A stretch of 64,000 nt of DNA, from NCBI GenBank assembly GCA_024138015.1, contig JAMXBB010000011.1:38863068-38927067 (forward strand). The letters run 5' to 3'. The DNA is from Lumnitzera littorea (taxonomy: Eukaryota; Streptophyta; Magnoliopsida; Myrtales; Combretaceae). Positions 47,758 to 60,211 of the stretch are shown here, in pieces. Every line of letters starts with the position of its first letter. The stretch's first letter is position 1. Both the position numbers and the translations under genes were made by a program. The notes under the pieces are model-generated. The model was not told the DNA's origin and made no database searches. It saw nothing but the letters and a program-made list of their open reading frames with translations.

Positions 47758-49050
47758 TGACGTTACTAGCAAGTATATCAAGTCATATATAATATAATAT
47801 TGGTGAGAATAAGTCATTCCTATAGGGATTAATATAATTCTAATTACTAGTATTTCTCTTTTATTATTATTGTCCAACTGATCAATTATGCCCAATTACT
47901 AAAGTATTAAATCTAAACTAAAATTAAACTAAATTAATCTAATTAAAATAAAATAATAACAAAAAATAAAAATAAAAAAACAAATAAAGTTAATTAAAAT
48001 TAGATTAACTTAGTATTCAAATATTGATTCCCTTATAACATCTATGCAATTTACCAATCCCATCCTAGTTATCCAAACTATGAGAATTCCTAAAGTATGT
48101 TAATATCTCTCTTGAGAATAGTAGTATGTAATACGAGGTTATTTAATTGAAATCTCTTTCTAATTAAAATTCTTAAACTTACATTGAGATCTATAAATTC
48201 TATTATTAGGTTTCGACCTCATCTAAAGAAAGCATGCCATCCTACTTTTATGATTGCAGTCAACTCTTTTTAATTATACTAGATCTACTCTTACGTAAGA
48301 TCTCTCGATCTCTATATAATCTCAAATAATGAATTAATATTTTGAAATATTAATTCAAAAAACAAATAAGGCATATGTAATTAGGTCGTAGAAAACTACA
48401 AATCAAAGGTGGAATATAAAGTAAAACTAACTACGTAAGAGTCTAGGGTCTATAATATTCAAAGACTAATCCTAATAATCTAAAACATCAAAAAGAAATA
48501 AAAGAAAGACATAAACAAGAGAAGAATAGGGTTAAGAGGACAACCATTTTTTATTTCTTCTCTTACCAACCCTATCTCTAACTCTATTAATGAATGAATG
48601 TAATTATTTGTTACAAGTCTTTATGTCCATTTGTATGTATAGGAAATTTTGTAGGGCTTCAAATCTCCTTAAATTAAGAAGTTCGCAAGTGATCACGACT
48701 ATGAATCATAATCATGCATCTAATTTGTGTTCTTCTTTTGTTTTCGAAATTCATAAATTCATAAAAGGCAAGGTTTACAATCAAGGATTACAACTATGAT
48801 GTTAATCGTGATTCTCTTTGCATTCAATTTCTTCCTTTTAAGCTCACAATCTTAGTTCAAGTCAATGATCTTAGGCATAATCTTCTTTCAAGCTTTAAAA
48901 CTCCTCCATTTCAACTCCAAATTACATAAAACTCTGTAAAACTCTTCTCCAACTCCTAAAAATCAAAATAAAATTACTCAAAACATTCAGGAAATACATA
49001 AGAACATTATAGAAATCATCTATAGAAATAAGTACAAATAAGCACTATCA
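47758..49050 (+). repeat. LTR-like direct repeat, right copy
   Basis: It starts TGACGTTACTAGCAAGTATATC and ends GCACTATCA, so it has TG..CA ends over 1293 bp. The opening, with TAGGGATTAATAT soon after, resembles the beginning of many plant retrotransposon LTRs. With 45251-46472 and the 1.28 kb between them it may be the remnant of a non-autonomous or deleted LTR element. No target duplication could be fixed. Confidence 0.55.
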
Positions 49051-52000
49051 TATGAGACATTTGTATGGATGGTTGTAATAGACTAATATTGTTAATGGTC
49101 GATGCAATAGTTATCCTAGGATGATACTCATTGTTTAGGTTGTACCTATTATTTAATTAATATATAATGTGTGCACAAGTGTCTACACACGTTATAAACT
49201 CATGAGTTACTCCAATTCTTGCAACGTTAAGAGTATGTTATATTGAACTACTTTAATATGATATTAGCTATATAGTGCATTAATAATACTTTGTGTGTCT
49301 GACTTGATTACATAATATTCACTTGTGGTTATGGTCATTACTTACTATACTCCAGTCCTTCCCTCCCTTAGTGGGATATATATACATATAGATACATGTA
49401 TGTATATTTTCAAGTATGATGAGTAAAAGATCATGAACAAACTTTGATTAACAAACATGGGAGCAAGATTGATGCTAACAAGCCTTAATATAGAATTAAT
49501 TGGAATTCTTTAGTTGATTTATGTCTATAAAGTAAATTTTTGTACATAGAAGATAATATTATGAGAATTGGAAGATTTTATAGTGTTTAGCAAATTCTAA
49601 GCCTTTGCATATATAACAAATTCTTTATGTCTTCCAATTTAAAGGTTTGAAATTTAGAATTATAATATACAATTGGTCATTACACCAAAGGTGCCTCCAA
49701 GGTTAAGAGTTTCATAGCACTCTATTTGATGAATTCATTCAACAAGTTTTAGATAAGTTTAAGAAAATCTAATGGAACTCTAGAAAAGCTACTAGTTATT
49801 CATTTGAGTTTTTGCATTTATATATATATATATGGGTCCTCATTGCAGGAATACTTAGCTATTAGGCCATATCAGTCTTTAGTGACTATCTAGAGTTCAT
49901 TAAATAGTTGAAATATGTATCAAGTGTAGGACATGTCATGAAATTCTCATGGTATCCTTAGTTAACTTTATAGGAATAAAGTGATATGGAGAATGCTATT
50001 TACGTGACTATTTCACTTCATTCGAAAAACAAGTATCAAATTGTTTAATGAATGATTTGAAAATACTAATAACGATATATAATTTTTAATAAAAGTTATC
50101 ATTTATATGATCATGTGTTGAATTTTACTAATATTTACATACTACCCATCCAATTTTGTAGTGTATTAGCACCATTCAAGTTTTTTTTTCTCCATTCACT
50201 AGCAAAACATTTGGGTTCAAAGGGCCAAAAAGATTGAAAAAAGAAAAAGAAAAAGAAAAAAAGTGCACTGAATCTGAAGTTAGATGAGAGAGGGCCACGT
50301 ACATCAGCGTTCAGCATTGCGAAATATAATCCCTTATGCCATCCGTAGCTCGGATTGGAAATGCTTTTGAAAAGGGTCGAATAAGAATAACACTCCCACA
50401 AAGAAACAAATGCAAAAAAAGGCAAAAAGGCAAAAGGGGTGTCCCCGCTCTTTCTAGTAGCATCATTCGTATTTATACTAATACTACCTTTTAAGCTGCC
50501 TGGACCGTACGGATGTTTTGGTAATTGGCTTCGTACTTACCCTAAACCATGCCATATTAGGTTTGTAGTAATTCTAAACTTTCCTTTTTTTCCCTTTAAC
50601 CTAATTTATATATTTTATACATCACTAAAGTTCAATGTTGGCATGATTTGATAGGGGAAGTGAGTTTAATACAAATTCTCCATGATTCTATTAAAATTCA
50701 ACTAAATCTTTTATTTTTTAAGTGAATTATTTGTGCTTTATGTTATAATTCCATATTTATGTTGTGGCCTAATAAGTCCTCCATTCCATGGTTATAAATC
50801 ATGGCGGATATTAATAGAGTAACTTACTTAACTATAAATATATAATATTTAAAAGGCCTACCTGATATAACTATATGTATATATATGATTAATGAAGTTT
50901 CGATATAAATATATAAAATTTAAATGGCTAAGCTATGGATTGTATCCAACCTCCACGAGAATACAAATTCAACGATGTTATTATTGAGGACCACCCATTG
51001 CGTGTCAAATAAAATAATTATTAGCCGTATATCCTTTAGCCACCTATATTCATAATTCAAGTGCTGCCATGAGATAAAGAAAGAAATTAAATCTGCTCAG
51101 AATAGTTTTTGGTTAATAAAATATAAAAATAAGGACACATTTGAAATTTGGATTGATTTAAGTTTTGCTCTATCTTCGTACAATAGAATTTTGCGGGAGC
51201 TAATAAAGTAAATTCTGGGAATATACAAAGCATCACCTTTTCTTGCAAGGGGAGAAAGAAAGAAAGGTAATACTTTTTGTCTAACGAAAGAAAAGAGGAG
51301 AATCACCTAAAGTCACCACTTTTTAGATCCAACGCACGACCTTGAGGGGAAGATGCATACACGGGGGTGGTAGTTTTATCTTTTTATTTTTTTATATTTT
51401 GTCATATCATTTGTTTTACTTTCCATACATGCATTAGTTTTGATTGAGCATTTAGATCCCATAATCTATAGAGAAAACATACTTTCAAATGCTGTTATAC
51501 AATTTTTCTTTCAAGTAAAATAATTGGAAACATAACAAATACCAAAATTGAAAAATTATATAAAATCAAATAGTAGACAGAGAACTCCCTTTTTATTTTT
51601 TTTCAGTTCGTTAAACTTGATATTTTTAGTGTTTTATTCCCATGTTATTTTTATCAGGAATGAAACAATCGTACAGGGGAAAATCACTTTTTCTTTTTCT
51701 TTTTCTTTTTCTTTTTTTTCTTAGGACTTAAGCGTTCAAACACTTATGAAAGAGCTATATAGACATGAGTAGATATAAGGAGAAATGTTTGTAAATTTAC
51801 CTAAAATAAATATAAAAAGATAAATCAAACGTTTTAAGTCGTAGACGTAGAAAGGATCGGTAAAAATGAAGGTAAAATTTTTAATAATATTTTTATGAAA
51901 CTCCAGTGTTACCTTACTACAAATGAAGTGATGGGAAAATCTGGTTAGAAATGAACGCAATGGATCACTTCATTTTATATCCTGCAGTTTCAGGTTGAAT

Positions 52001-53102
52001 TATATGTGTGTGTACATATATATATGTGTGTGTGTGTATGTAACTTAATCGAACAGAACCCCACAAAATAACTGCTAAAGGATCCAATTATAGGCGAAAT
52101 TTAAGTTGCTGTTGGTCAAGATGGATTACTATTATGATGATTTTCAGTGGGATTATGAATTGTTGTGTTAGCGGACACAAGTATATGATCGATATTTATT
52201 GAGAAGTCAAATAAAAAATATATATTTATTATTTTACATGTCTTTTTTATGAGATGTGTAATAGAAATTAGAAAATATAAATTTTTTTTTTTTTAGACTG
52301 TTGATAGATGAAGAGTGCATTGATAAACAAAGCCCATATATATGTGTGTATAATAGAAATTAAAAAATATATTATATTTATTTAGTTTTATCATTTATTT
52401 CCATATATGTTAAAAGTGAATATGGTTTGATGGGACAAGAGAGAGAGCATGGAAATGAAAAGAAATATAAAAGAAAATGGATAAAGATGAAGTATGCATA
52501 TAACGAAGTTACTCCATTTTATTTTAGTAAATTTTTTGTAATTTCAATTTCATTTCCTCATTTCTACCGCAGGAAAGGGAAAGGGAAATGAAAAGTGATA
52601 TTATTTTTATTTATTCCTTCCATATCCTTTTCTTCCACTTTTAAGTTAACAAATAAAATATTTTATCTTAGATCGTCCTTTTTTTTGTTTTTTTTTTTTT
52701 TTCACATCCATCAATGTTTATCTAAATAAACTAGGTTAAATTATGTAATAAATACTAAGGAATAGATTTAACAGACAAACTGAAAAAAAAAAAAAAAAAA
52801 AACTTTAATTAGGACTGATAGAACACGTAAAAACAAATTTACGTAAAACTGTTTGGTTTTTTCATGTATATAATAATGTACTTCACATGCCCTCTCAACA
52901 AAAATTAATACATACAAAAAAAATATCACATCTCCGTTCTCAAACCAAGCATCCTCAGTAGCAACCCATATGATTCTCATTTTTTCCCTCCATACATAAA
53001 CACCAGCACTTTCACTCCCACACGCAATGTTTGTTTGGAGTCACTGAAACCTGAAAGTGCCTAATAATCTCCATTGGAAGGACATCATATCACACTATCA
53101 CC
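49051..53102. other. AT-rich intergenic DNA and MCTP upstream region
   Basis: No gene is seen. It holds a (CTTTTT)n tract (about 51687-51719), a TG/TA microsatellite (about 52003-52040) and a run of 18 A (about 52784-52801). The last few hundred bases should contain the MCTP promoter and 5' UTR. The MCTP ATG follows the context ATCACCATGAC. Confidence 0.5.
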
Positions 53103-56063
53103 ATGACGAAGCTAGTAGTAGAAGTTCTTGATGCGAGTGACCTTGTGCCCAAAGATGGACAAGGCTCATCTAGCCCAAATGTTGAAGTGGAATATGATGG
53201 TCAAGTACAACGCACACAAACAAAGCACAAAGATCTCAACCCCCAATGGAATGAGAAGCTTGTATTCAATGTGAATCATACTAGAGATCTTCTACATAAA
53301 ACCATAGAGGTTGTTGTTTACAATGACCGCAAGGGAGGAGGCCACCACAAGCATTTCCTCGGCCGTGTTCGAATTTCCGGCAACTCGGTTCCTTTCTCCG
53401 AATCAGAAGCTTCCATCCAAAGGTACCCACTCGATAAAAGAGGCTTGTTTTCGTATATCAGTGGTGATATTGCACTTAGAATCCACGTGAAACCAAGTGA
53501 GAGTGATGCTGGTGCTGTCCCTTGTGTTGAAAACTTGGAGAATACACCTCGTGATGTCAACACTGGGTACCACGGAGATGAGAAGAAGATTAAGAAAAAG
53601 AAAGAGAAGGAAGTGAGGACATTTTGCTCCATTGGAAATGCTCCTCCAATGAAGGAGAAAGCAGACGGCATTGGAACAACAAGGGCTGATTTCGCTAAAG
53701 CTGGCGCTCCGAGTTCCGTTCACATGACGCAGGTCCCGAAACAGAATCCTGAATTTGAATTAGTAGAGACGAGGCCGCCTCTGGCTGCAAGGATGAGATA
53801 CAGGGGTGGGGATAAGACCACCAGTACTTACGATCTTGTTGAGCAAATGTTCTACTTATACGTCAATGTTGTGAAAGCTAAGGACCTACCTGACATGGAT
53901 GTTGAAGGCAGCCTTGATCCTTATGTTGAAGTGAAGGTTGGGAATTACAGAGGTGTTACCAAGCACATGGAGAAGACCCAAGACCCGGTGTGGACTCAGA
54001 TATTCGCGTTCGCAAAAGAACGGTTGCAGTCCAACCTACTGGAAATAATAGTGAAAGATAAGGACTTAGGGTTGGATGATTTTGTGGGGAAGGTTGCCTT
54101 TGATGTCACCGAAGTCCCAGTTCGGGTGCCTCCAGATAGTCCTCTGGCTCCTCAGTGGTATAAGCTGGAGACAAAAAAGGGTGACCGCGAGAAGGGTAAA
54201 GGCGAAATAATGCTAGGAGTTTGGATGGGAACGCAAGCAGACGAATCTTTTCCAGAAGCGTGGCATTCTGATGCACATGGTATTAGTCATGCAAACCTAT
54301 CCAACACTAGATCAAAGGTTTATTTCTCTCCGACACTATACTACCTTCGGGTTCATGTCATTGAAGCACAAGATCTAGTTCCTTCGGAGAAAGGCCGTGC
54401 ACCGGATACTTATGTTAAGGTGCTGCTGGGAGGGAACCAAGGCAGAGCGACCCGCCCATCCCCTGTTAAGACGATTCATCCCGTGTGGAACGATGAGCTC
54501 ATGTTCGTTGCATCTGAGCCTTTCGATGATTTCATTATAGTGTCTGTTGAGGACAAGGTTGGACCTGGAAAGGACGAATCACTGGGAAGGTTTATTATTC
54601 CAGTTAGGGAGATTCCTAAGCGATTGGAGCGTGCTAAACTCCCGGATGCTCGATGGTACAATCTGCGTAGACCTTACACAGAAGAGGAAGAGAAGAAAAA
54701 GGAGGCTAAATTCTCAAGCAAGATATGCCTTCGGTTTTGCTTGGAAGCAGGGTACCATGTGCTGGATGAGAGTACGCATTTTAGCAGCAATCTTCAGCCA
54801 TCTTCTAAGGCCCTGAGGAAATCAAGCATAGGCATCCTTGAGGTGGGAATCTTGAATGCTAGGAATTTGCTTCCCATGAAAGCTAAAGATGGTAGAACAA
54901 CAGATGCATATTGCGTGGCCAAGTATGGGAACAAGTGGGTTCGAACCCGAACCCTCCTTGACACTCCAGCTCCGAGGTGGAATGAGCAATACACATGGGA
55001 AGTATATGATCCCTGCACCGTGTTCACGATTGGCGTTTTCGACAACTGCCATATTAATGGGACGGATGATGAAAAGGATAAGAGAATTGGGAAGGTAAGA
55101 ATCCGTCTTTCGACTTTAGAAACGGATCGAGTATACACTCATTACTATCCTCTCTTTGTCCTCCAACCTTCCGGATTGAAGAAACACGGAGAGCTTCAAT
55201 TAGCCATCAGGTTCACCTGCACAGCATGGGTTAAAATGGTAACCCAGTATGGGAAGCCCCTGCTTCCCAAAATGCACTACATTCAGCCTATCCCCGTAAG
55301 GCACATGGATTACCTTCGCCACATAGCAACGCTGATGGTTGCATCGAGGTTGGTTCGAGCGGAGCCACCCCTCAGGATGGAGGTCGTTGAGTACATGCTA
55401 GATGTTGACATGAACATTTTCAGTCTAAGGAAGAGCAAAGCCAACTTCCACCGAATGATGTCGTTGCTCTCTGCTGTTACGGCGGTCGGCAAATGGTTCG
55501 ACGACATTGCCTATTGGAGGAATCCAATCGCTACCTGTCTCGTTCATATCCTATTCTCGATACTTCTCTGTTATCCAGAACTGATGTTGCCTACACTATT
55601 TCTGTATCTGTTCATAATAGGACTATGGAATTATCGGTATAGGCCACGGCACCCTCCCCGCATGGATGTGCGGCTTTCGCAGGCCGAGTTTGCACATCCA
55701 GATGAACTCGCGGAGGAATTCGATACTTTCCCAACCTCTAGACAGATAGAGATGGAGATTATAAGGATGAGGTATGATCGATTGAGAAGTGTTGCTGGAA
55801 GGGTACAAAGTGCGATTGGTGATATAGCAACACATGGTGAAAGAGTTCATGCTATCTTGAGCTGGAGAGATCCTAGAGCAACAGCGATATTCATCGTTTT
55901 TGCCTTGGTTTGCGCAGTGTTGATTTATGTTACTCCATTCCAGGTGGTGGCAATACTCCTAGGACTCTACATGCTGAGGCATCCCCGTTTCCGGAGCAAA
56001 TTGCCCGCGGTACCGGTTAATTTCTTCAAAAGATTACCAGCAAAATCAGACCTGTTGCTATGA
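53103..56063 (+). CDS. MCTP: Multiple C2 domain and transmembrane region protein (MCTP/FTIP family)
   Basis: A single open frame of 986 aa without introns, as is usual for plant MCTP genes. It shows four C2 domains: C2A (about 1-130), C2B (about 248-365), C2C (about 409-525) and C2D (about 575-700). A phosphoribosyltransferase-C-type membrane module follows (PRT_C), with hydrophobic segments at about 808-840 and 924-955, ending KSDLLL. Acidic loops are kept in C2B (SLDPYVEV, KDKDLGLDDF); in C2A the DPY triplet reads SPN. A Lys-rich linker (KKIKKKKEKE, about 160-170) lies between C2A and C2B. Plant MCTPs sit in the ER, bind plasma membrane lipids through C2 domains, and act as tethers or cargo carriers at plasmodesmata, for example QUIRKY and FTIP1. 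The exact member is not assigned. The gene looks intact. Confidence 0.95.
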   Translation: MTKLVVEVLDASDLVPKDGQGSSSPNVEVEYDGQVQRTQTKHKDLNPQWNEKLVFNVNHTRDLLHKTIEVVVYNDRKGGGHHKHFLGRVRISGNSVPFSESEASIQRYPLDKRGLFSYISGDIALRIHVKPSESDAGAVPCVENLENTPRDVNTGYHGDEKKIKKKKEKEVRTFCSIGNAPPMKEKADGIGTTRADFAKAGAPSSVHMTQVPKQNPEFELVETRPPLAARMRYRGGDKTTSTYDLVEQMFYLYVNVVKAKDLPDMDVEGSLDPYVEVKVGNYRGVTKHMEKTQDPVWTQIFAFAKERLQSNLLEIIVKDKDLGLDDFVGKVAFDVTEVPVRVPPDSPLAPQWYKLETKKGDREKGKGEIMLGVWMGTQADESFPEAWHSDAHGISHANLSNTRSKVYFSPTLYYLRVHVIEAQDLVPSEKGRAPDTYVKVLLGGNQGRATRPSPVKTIHPVWNDELMFVASEPFDDFIIVSVEDKVGPGKDESLGRFIIPVREIPKRLERAKLPDARWYNLRRPYTEEEEKKKEAKFSSKICLRFCLEAGYHVLDESTHFSSNLQPSSKALRKSSIGILEVGILNARNLLPMKAKDGRTTDAYCVAKYGNKWVRTRTLLDTPAPRWNEQYTWEVYDPCTVFTIGVFDNCHINGTDDEKDKRIGKVRIRLSTLETDRVYTHYYPLFVLQPSGLKKHGELQLAIRFTCTAWVKMVTQYGKPLLPKMHYIQPIPVRHMDYLRHIATLMVASRLVRAEPPLRMEVVEYMLDVDMNIFSLRKSKANFHRMMSLLSAVTAVGKWFDDIAYWRNPIATCLVHILFSILLCYPELMLPTLFLYLFIIGLWNYRYRPRHPPRMDVRLSQAEFAHPDELAEEFDTFPTSRQIEMEIIRMRYDRLRSVAGRVQSAIGDIATHGERVHAILSWRDPRATAIFIVFALVCAVLIYVTPFQVVAILLGLYMLRHPRFRSKLPAVPVNFFKRLPAKSDLLL

Positions 56064-57324
56064 GATTAGTTTACCGTCCAATAGTTCTATTGTTATGAAA
56101 GAGATAAGACAAATAAATGATTGAAAATGGCCGGTGACGGAACAGTTCTTCTGCAAGATTAGCGTCAGTTTGATGGTGTTCCAAATAGTAATAGATGCCA
56201 TGCACATGAGGGATTCATTTTCTTTCCTCTTGCCATCTTATCATATATGAATTTATGCAAATGTTTCGATCGAAATCTAGAGGAAGCTGTAATTAAATTC
56301 TAGTCGTCATTCGAATTAGCTGTTTGAATTCATGCCTTTGTTTTCCCTATATTTCTTATCACAAGAACTTTGTGGTTGGTAAAGATTATGGCAGTAATTT
56401 TAGGAGGTTTTTAAGTGGTGGTGAAAGCCGCAAAATACTAATGAAGATATAGGGAAAGGAATCCAATTCTAAAATTTAAGTCTATTGATATTAAGCGATG
56501 GTTTGCCGTGACTGTCAACTATCAAGTACGAAATTTGCGTTATACCATCACCGGGGTAATAACAACTCATTTGGTATTTTAAGATTGCTTTCAACATATT
56601 TTCCTAAAGCATATGCAATATGCGTGATAAACTAGGGTCCTAACGGCTCATTTTGATTAGGTTAAGTTCAAGATCAAAATGGGTGAATTGAAAACGATTC
56701 AATTCAACTCCCTGTGAATTGAGTTTTCTATAATAGTTGGAGATTTTGAACCAAATCACCTGAAATTTGTTTGGCTCGATTTTTTTTTTTTTTTCAGCTC
56801 GAAATACACCCATTTTTTTTTTGTAAGTCTAAACACAATTTTTATCTTTTCCTTTTACACTACAAATTATATAATTTTTTTTTTTTTTGTAACATTTTCT
56901 TCTTCTAAAATTCTTTTTTTGCTTTTTCTACATTAAGGATGTAAAGGGAATAAGTTTGGAACAGGATATATACTAATAGAGTTTCTAAACCTGTCCCTAA
57001 ACCTTATAGGATTTATAACACCATAACAAGAACCCAATTTGCTACCCCAATAGGATATTCGCTTTCCAACCCACTTTTATATATTGCCAAATAACAATTT
57101 TTTCCATCATTATATGAAAAATTGATTTGCATCATTTACAAAACATAAATAACATAATGAGGATTAAAAAATCCATTTATTGTATTGTCTTCATCATTTA
57201 TATTTTGTTACAATATCAATGAAGTACCTAGTAATATTGTTATACAACAAGTTTAATTATTTACATAGGGTCCATATTGATTTTTCTATATGCTTTGATT
57301 TTAAGCATATAGTCAACATTTTGG
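56064..57324. other. MCTP 3' region and intergenic DNA
   Basis: I see nothing coding. The first 300-400 bp are probably 3' UTR. The rest has several T runs near 56.78-56.89 kb. Confidence 0.5.
56112..56117 (+). terminator. Possible polyadenylation signal of MCTP
   Basis: AATAAA lies 49 bp after the stop codon. It is rather close for a plant 3' UTR, and later AT-rich signals may be used as well. Confidence 0.35.
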
Positions 57325-57460
57325 GAAAAAGAAAAGGAAAAGGAATGCAACCAAAAAAAATTATAAAAATATTCCTAAGAATACCACTCTTGAAATTGCC
57401 TTACCCTAAAATGAAATCGTCTCTCCAAGAGGTAATTTCTTTTCAAATACATTAAATCAC
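57325..57460 (+). repeat. Left terminal inverted repeat of MULE-3
   Basis: Imperfect inverted match to 62740-62859. The inner limit is approximate. Confidence 0.6.
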
Positions 57461-57949
57461 CCCTTCAAGAGGCGATCTATCAATATATCCCCTTTTTTCC
57501 ACAATAATCACAAGTAAACGACCTAACCTAAACAAACAACAAAAGCTCCTTCAAAAACTCTTAACATAGTACAAAGTCAAACAAAAACAAGTAAAGCGCT
57601 TTTGCAAGTCATAACACATATAAAGCCCAAAATCATTCAATATAACTACGAATTTGACATGATAGTTAATTTGTAATAGTTTGGAAAGGATAAATAAGTG
57701 AAGTCAAACTTAAGAATACATACAAAATATGCATAAAATTGACTACACATCTAAATATTTGGTAAATGAAAACAATTAGTATCTATCTATTGCCTATATC
57801 GTTTGCGTATGTAAGCACGTCTCTCCCTTACATTTGCTTCAAGTTGAGGTTAGACCATTTGAGTCGCATCTAACTAAGTTATCTATGTTCCATCCCCTAA
57901 GTAACCACTAGACTTGGTACAGTGCATAGGGATGGGGGTAAGGTCAATT

Positions 57950-60048
57950 TGTATGACCCCCTCACTTATGTCTCTATAATGATCTTTAGGGTAGCCCTTA
58001 AACAAAGTTGTAAGAGTCTGCATCTATCAACTAGTGCTCTCATCCAACGAAGTTTGAATATGGAATTAAGGTGCCACTAGAGATGCTGGTGGCAAGTAGT
58101 ATGGAAGAGACGCATCGTCTCGAATTTGTATACTGGCCTGTTTACATCCTCAACCTTCTCTTCATCAACAACCACGTCCTCGATGGCCTCTTTCTCGCTA
58201 TGCCTCTTTCTCGCTATGCCTCTTCCGATAGGGAGTCATCTTCGTTTACATTCAGATCGGATGTGAATGGGTCACCTAAGTAGATCCTAATAATCTCCTA
58301 AATGAGGTCGTCAACCCCATTTTACTCCACTATAATATCCTAGTGCAACATTTGCAGCAGCTTATGTATGAAATCCCCTGCAAGTCGAAGATAATAGTTT
58401 GATTAACATATAACTGGAGATATAAAAGGGTAATAGTAATAGGAATGGTACATACCATATATATCTAAGAGGCCCCTAACCTGCTAATGTATCTGTGAGT
58501 TACTTGTTGGTACTAAGGGATGTAATTATGATATACACTAAGTGATGGTCGAATCTGCACAATCCAGTTTCGTTTTTCCTCCCAACGCATTATCTATGCT
58601 GTATGCCTAGTCACTCAATTGATCTCGGTTCAACCCCTTAAGTCTACTTCATATAGAGTCTGTCTGGTGTCAAGATGGGCTAAGATCTCCTGCATTCTGC
58701 CAAACTATCGAGTCACTCGATCGAGATAGTATATCTCAACAATGTGGAAGTATATCAACGAAACCTAGCCTAGCCACACATCATTCCTAACCCAATAATA
58801 AGCGGGAAGTCTGGCCATTTCCTCATATGTGTAAGGTATCCAAACAACTAGAAAAAACATCGATTATGCATTTAAACTAAGTAACACTTCGAAAAACTAC
58901 AAGTGACGAGGTTTGTTAAATACATATCTGCTCCAACTACTGTCGATCGAATGCATCTCTATACTAGCCAACTACATGCATGGGCAGCTACATGGCATCG
59001 AATTCTGCTCCCCATTAGCTCATAAGTGGTTAATCGTTGACTACTGATATAATCTAGCGACATAAAGGAGCGATGTGTAGGAAATACTCCCACACCCATA
59101 CCCAAAAAATCACTAAAGGCCTACTAATCTCTCCAACCTCCATCCTAGACGTAAGGCACAACCGATGGTACAGCCATTCTAAACATGCTGCTCCCCAAGT
59201 ATAGCGCCTGGCTATGATAAGGCTTGAAAGAAGACGGAGGATTATGAGGTGCACCAAGTTGTTGAACTTATCTAAAAACAACATATCTCGATCAATTGCA
59301 TGATATATGCCCCAATATAGCGTTACACTGTAATATCGTCCGTATCAAGTGACAAATCAATAAAATTGTCCTTCAAAAAGGATAATTTCAATCATACACC
59401 CTTCATGGTACTCTTTGGTGAGTGAAGTCCTAGTAGGCGCTGGCATAATAACTCACCCCAACCCGTAGATGCCATCATGCTTGTAACTTCACCACCATCA
59501 ACAGGGAGACCAAGGATGGTACTCTTTGGTGGGTGAAGTCCTAATAAGCGCTGGCATAACTCACCCCAACCCGTAGATGCCGTCATGCTTGTAACTTCAT
59601 CGCCATCAACAAGGAGACTAAGGAGTAGTGATATATCCTACAGTATCACTGCCATCTCACCAATGTGGAAGCAAAATGTACATGTCTCCTCTCTCTATTG
59701 TTTACTAAGGTGATAATCAAGTGCTGGTCTAGCTGTATGAAGAAAACCTGCCACGCACCAATGAAACCTAATTGCTTCAGGTTATAGGATCATGTAGGGA
59801 TCTATTGGTATCTTCTGGTCATCCTAACGCCTAAATATCGCTTCATGCCTATGATACCTAAGCTAATAGTTCTCCTAAGATTAAGGAAGAAGAGCTTATC
59901 TTAGAGCCATTACATGAAATGAACATTTGGTAAGTATGTTATCAAATTGCTATTTCCTACCTGACCATCCCACACCAACTTAGATGAGACCTATGGGATG
60001 GCTGCAAGCAAAGCAATGACCTATCGACCGGCCTAGATCCACCTACCC
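57950..60048 (-). pseudogene. Plant mobile domain (PMD) gene of MULE-3
   Basis: The first exon begins at 60048 after TGTACATGCAG and reads RPVDRSLLCLQPSHRSHLSW, matching the PMD start. Core blocks follow: FIQLDQHLIITLV and HIGEMAVIL near 59680-59760, LLVDGDEV near 59600, GWGELCQRLLGL (twice) at 59400-59586, and FNNLVHLIILRLL, then RRYTWGAACLEWLYHRLCL at 59110-59280. Later blocks include WIPYTYEEMARLPAY and IYFHIVEIYYLDRV (about 58720-58860). Frame changes and stops show decay, though long stretches stay readable. The lower limit is approximate. Confidence 0.78.
59405..59623 (-). repeat. 111-bp tandem duplication in the MULE-3 PMD gene
   Basis: ACTCTTTGGTGAGTGAAGTCC at 59410 returns as ACTCTTTGGTGGGTGAAGTCC at 59521. 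Copy 1 has three extra bases (ATA). The shift of 111 is a multiple of three, so the segment encoding GWGELxCQRLLGLHxPKST appears twice in frame. Confidence 0.88.
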
Positions 60049-60211
60049 CTGCATGTACAAAACAGAAAATAGTAAGCTGACTAGCATATTCATCAACGAT
60101 AAGCATAACGTATTCAAGGTGAAAAATTTCTCAAATATATATGTGTGTATAGATATATATGTTATCAAATCAACATTAACATGGCTTTTCAAATAACCAA
60201 AACGTATATTA

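Noticed and set aside
53318..55850. Several antisense and shifted open frames of 60-117 residues inside the MCTP gene.
   Set aside because: They are shadows of one long, clearly coding frame on the plus strand.
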